Below, piece by piece: positions 6,592 through 9,111 of a DNA stretch of 9,111 nucleotides. The stretch comes from Candidatus Aminicenantota bacterium (GTDB lineage Bacteria; Acidobacteriota; Aminicenantia; JAMOAD01), in contig JALXDT010000012.1 of the NCBI GenBank assembly GCA_027070475.1, positions 1 to 9,111 on the forward strand, in the 5' to 3' direction. The notes under the pieces were generated by a model. It did not search any database. It was not told the DNA's origin and saw only the letters and a list, made by a program, of their open reading frames with translations. A program made the position numbers and the translations under genes. Numbering within the stretch: position 1 is the stretch's first letter; each line of letters opens with the position of its first letter.

Positions 6592-8670
6592 ATGCTTAAA
6601 ATGAGAACTATCATGGTTATATTTATTGCTCTTCACTCTTTTCTTTATGGAGGGACAAAAATAAGAGGGGTGGCAATTTTTAATCCGGGGAATCGCCCGG
6701 AAGTTGTGGACCTAAAACCAAACATATATGGAGCTGAGCAGGCTGTAAGAGTAGCAGGCTTGCCTTACATAATCACAAAAAAAATGGAGCAGGCCTCTTC
6801 TTATTCTATGATGCTTATCTGTGTACCTGTAAATCAGGGCACCCTCTCCAGCAAAGAAAAAAACACCTTAATAGAATATGTCCGAAACGGGGGGATACTT
6901 CTTTCTCCCTATATTACTGATGAGACTTTATTCTTTATCGCAGGGATAAGCGGTACCCTTGCAAAAAACACCAGAATGAGAATCAGCTGGAATATGCAAA
7001 GCAAAGACCCATCTTTGAAATGGTTCGATGACCCAATGGAAAAAACCATAAGTATAGGGAACAAAAAATACTCTTATTCTTTTGAAACCTTTTCTTTCTA
7101 TCTAAACGGTGCATTCCCTCTGGCATTTTTTGATGACAAAACAGTTGCTGTAACCGGCTATGAATATGGAAAGGGATATACTTATCTTCTGGGCTTTCAA
7201 TTCAAAGATTTCATAACAAGAGGGTTTCTTGGTAAGTCTGACGCCAGCAGAACTTATTCAAACGGATTTGAACCCTCTGCTGATACGATTATGTTATTTA
7301 TAAGAGCGCTTTTCGGAAAGCATATAAAATATTCATCATGGAAAAAAACAAGCCCTTTTCTAAGCAAAGCAACCTTTATAATGACCCATGACCTATGCGC
7401 CAAATCCTGTGTAGAAAAGATGGAGGATTTCGCAGATATGGAATATGAATATGGTATAACCGCAGACTACGATGTTACAACTGCGTACAGGAGATACGAT
7501 AATAGAGATTTCGGAGGCTTCTATGATGAAGAGGAAATTTCTACATTGAAAAGAATTCTCAATAAAAACCACAGGATGACAAGCCATTCCGTAAACCACT
7601 TCCCTGATTTTGATACATTTCCTGAAGGAAAACCTGGAAATACGAAGGAAAATTACAAGCCTACCTATGACGGTAAAAGGACACACGGTGGAACAGTCTT
7701 TGGGGAAGTAGAGCTTTCAAAAAAACTCATAGACCATGATGTGGGAGTGAATGTCAGAACATTCCGATCAGGTCACCTGATATTCAATGATAAACTCTAC
7801 AATGTCCTTGAAGCTGCAGGCTATTCTTATGATTCAACAAGAAGTGCGAATGAAATGCTTACGAATTTTCCATTCCCTGGCATAAAAGACAGAACTTACG
7901 ATGGAGAAATTTCCACAATATATGAAATACCGATGACAATTTCAGATGTAATCGAAGGTTTTTCTTCTGCGAATTATAAAGAAATAGCAGACTTATGGCT
8001 TGATATAACATTAAGGAATGCGAAAAATTATGCGCCTACCATTTTACTCATTCATCCTAACAGAGATTTTAAAAAAATGGCAGAAGAAAGACTGCTGAAA
8101 AACCTTCCGTCTTTTATCAATATTACCAATATAGACTACTTTGGGGATTTCTGGAGAAAAAGAGACTTATTTTCATTTTCAACAGAGCTTACAGAAAACT
8201 CGCTAAAGATAATAATCCATGATAAATCCTTTCCTATAGATACATCCCAGAGTATAATCGTAGAAAACGGGAAAAACCTATCCTCTATAAAAGTTGTAAG
8301 AAGCTCAGGAGAGCCAGTTCCATTTATCAAAACCAGCTGGGGGGAAAATGATATACTGATTCACTGGGGACTCAGGCTGAAGACCGAAAGAAATGAAGAA
8401 CATGCATGGAGCATAAGCAAACTTGTAGGAAGACTTGTCATATTCTTAACGGGAACACCGGAAGGTACCTATTCTAAATTTATTGTTTACAGGAAAATAA
8501 ACAATGAAGAATATAAGCCAATCCACTATTTTTATCCCCAGAATTTTTCCAATGGAAAATACCTATTCTACGACGAAGAAATAGAGGACGGAAGAGTCCA
8601 CACTTATAAGATAGGCATAGTAGATTCAAAAGGCAGGGTATTTGCATTCTCCAATGAACGAACAATTTAA
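6592..8670 (+). CDS. secreted NodB-type polysaccharide deacetylase with amidotransferase-like N-domain and FN3-like C-domain
   Basis: Likely periplasmic or envelope enzyme that removes N-acetyl groups from the exported polymer. A signal peptide spans about 1-20. Residues about 22-245 form an alpha/beta domain resembling non-catalytic class I amidotransferase/ThuA-like folds (LICVPVNQG, a YVRNGGILLSPY helix-strand unit, YEYGKGYTYLLGFQF). The NodB-like domain (about 258-520) shows divergent motifs: THD (265-267, D267 as probable base, in place of TFDDGP), HSVNH (332-336, the two metal histidines), FRSGH (391-395, R392), YEIP, and LLIHPN with H488. Metal-binding D/H/H and the catalytic histidine are thus all present. 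Residues about 525-692 look like beta-sandwich modules, the last similar to fibronectin type III. Two stop codons (TAA TAG) end the synthase gene, 24 bases before this start. PgaB and PelA combine a deacetylase with a hydrolase barrel; here the barrel is in the first gene. Confidence 0.82.
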   Translation: MLKMRTIMVIFIALHSFLYGGTKIRGVAIFNPGNRPEVVDLKPNIYGAEQAVRVAGLPYIITKKMEQASSYSMMLICVPVNQGTLSSKEKNTLIEYVRNGGILLSPYITDETLFFIAGISGTLAKNTRMRISWNMQSKDPSLKWFDDPMEKTISIGNKKYSYSFETFSFYLNGAFPLAFFDDKTVAVTGYEYGKGYTYLLGFQFKDFITRGFLGKSDASRTYSNGFEPSADTIMLFIRALFGKHIKYSSWKKTSPFLSKATFIMTHDLCAKSCVEKMEDFADMEYEYGITADYDVTTAYRRYDNRDFGGFYDEEEISTLKRILNKNHRMTSHSVNHFPDFDTFPEGKPGNTKENYKPTYDGKRTHGGTVFGEVELSKKLIDHDVGVNVRTFRSGHLIFNDKLYNVLEAAGYSYDSTRSANEMLTNFPFPGIKDRTYDGEISTIYEIPMTISDVIEGFSSANYKEIADLWLDITLRNAKNYAPTILLIHPNRDFKKMAEERLLKNLPSFINITNIDYFGDFWRKRDLFSFSTELTENSLKIIIHDKSFPIDTSQSIIVENGKNLSSIKVVRSSGEPVPFIKTSWGENDILIHWGLRLKTERNEEHAWSISKLVGRLVIFLTGTPEGTYSKFIVYRKINNEEYKPIHYFYPQNFSNGKYLFYDEEIEDGRVHTYKIGIVDSKGRVFAFSNERTI

Positions 8671-8681
8671 GGTAGAGAGAA

Positions 8682-9111
8682 ATGAATAAGTTATACTATA
8701 GTATATTTTTACTTTTATTATTCCCAGTGTTCCTGAGAGCTGGATTTATGTTGTCATTTTCAGGAAACTACATATTGCCAAGGGATCCGAATTTCAAAAA
8801 GATTTATGGGAAAGGGATGCTTTACAGAGAAATAAAACTGTCCTACACCTTTTACGAAGATTATTATGTTTGGGGAAGTTATGGAGTTGGGGGAAAAACC
8901 GGAGAAACTCAACCCTATTTCCATATGAAAACCAGTATAAGCCAAAATTATTACAGTGGAGGGCTGGGGTTTTCAGAGGACTTCGCTAAAAACTTTGGAT
9001 ACAAATTGGAGTTAGGCTTTGCCGCTATAAAATACAGGGAAAAAGCCTTCGGAACAGAATCACAAGGTGGAGGTCTGGGGTTTAGAGTGGAAACAGGACT
9101 GGTATATAAAT
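8682..9111 (+). CDS. outer-membrane beta-barrel protein, 3' truncated by the window end
   Basis: Open from ATG 8682 to the window edge (143 codons, no stop). Residues 1-20 are a clear signal peptide with a likely cut after FLRA. The rest is rich in Gly, Tyr and Phe, with alternating strands such as REIKLSYTFYEDYYVWGSYG, SGGLGFSEDF, YKLELGFAAIKY and GLGFRVETGLVY. These read as successive transmembrane beta-hairpins of a small porin-like or OmpW/OmpA-type barrel. It starts 11 bases after the deacetylase stop, with AAGG (8669-8672) 9 bases upstream as a modest ribosome site, so it belongs to the same operon. It could be an accessory outer-membrane pore, a polymer anchor or a structural barrel. 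The family cannot be named from this fragment. Confidence 0.75.
   Translation, partial: MNKLYYSIFLLLLFPVFLRAGFMLSFSGNYILPRDPNFKKIYGKGMLYREIKLSYTFYEDYYVWGSYGVGGKTGETQPYFHMKTSISQNYYSGGLGFSEDFAKNFGYKLELGFAAIKYREKAFGTESQGGGLGFRVETGLVYK

Noticed and set aside
1..9111. CRISPR arrays, tRNA or rRNA genes, insertion sequences, attachment sites
   Set aside because: No regularly spaced repeats, no tRNA-like cloverleaf or rRNA-like sequence, no transposase or terminal inverted repeats were seen; the window is almost entirely coding.

Overview
The window is one tightly packed, all-plus-strand operon fragment from an AT-rich bacterium with an outer membrane. The envelope evidence is a TolC-like channel, an HlyD-type periplasmic adaptor and an outer-membrane beta-barrel. 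Arginine is mostly encoded by AGA/AGG and the proteins are rich in Lys, Glu and Ile. This would fit a thermophilic or deep-branching candidate lineage, but the sequence does not allow a firm taxonomic call.

Layout: (1) bases 1-69 may be the tail of an upstream gene. (2) 54-2492 encodes an unusual exported fusion: AMIN-like domain, divergent TolC-like channel region, and C-terminal GH18-like TIM barrel. (3) 2476-3849 encodes an HlyD-type membrane-fusion protein with an apparent AMIN-like domain inserted between its coiled coil and second lipoyl half. (4) 3846-5249 encodes a cytoplasmic regulator: receiver-like N-terminus, multi-cysteine zinc ribbon, and a GGDEF domain that has lost its active site but kept the RxxD c-di-GMP inhibitory site. 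(5) 5242-6567 encodes a membrane GT2 polysaccharide synthase. (6) 6592-8670 encodes a secreted NodB-type polysaccharide deacetylase with extra N- and C-terminal domains. (7) 8682 to the end encodes the first 143 residues of a beta-barrel outer-membrane protein.

The first four complete genes overlap their neighbours by 17, 4 and 8 bases. The last two junctions are 24 and 11 bases. No terminator is visible, so transcription and translation are probably coupled throughout.

Read together, this looks like a synthase-dependent exopolysaccharide system that parallels Pel, PNAG and cellulose secretion with differently arranged parts. The GT2 protein would polymerise and translocate the chain. The degenerate-GGDEF protein would be the c-di-GMP sensor, a PelD-like role, since the synthase has no PilZ domain. 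The HlyD-type adaptor would bridge the periplasm to the TolC-like channel. The GH18-like barrel and the deacetylase would trim and deacetylate the polymer, the two activities that PgaB and PelA each combine in one protein. An N-acetylhexosamine polymer is therefore likely but unproven. The most novel points are the AMIN-TolC-GH fusion, AMIN-like domains on both periplasmic partners, and a tripartite conduit in which a polysaccharide synthase takes the place of an ABC or RND pump.
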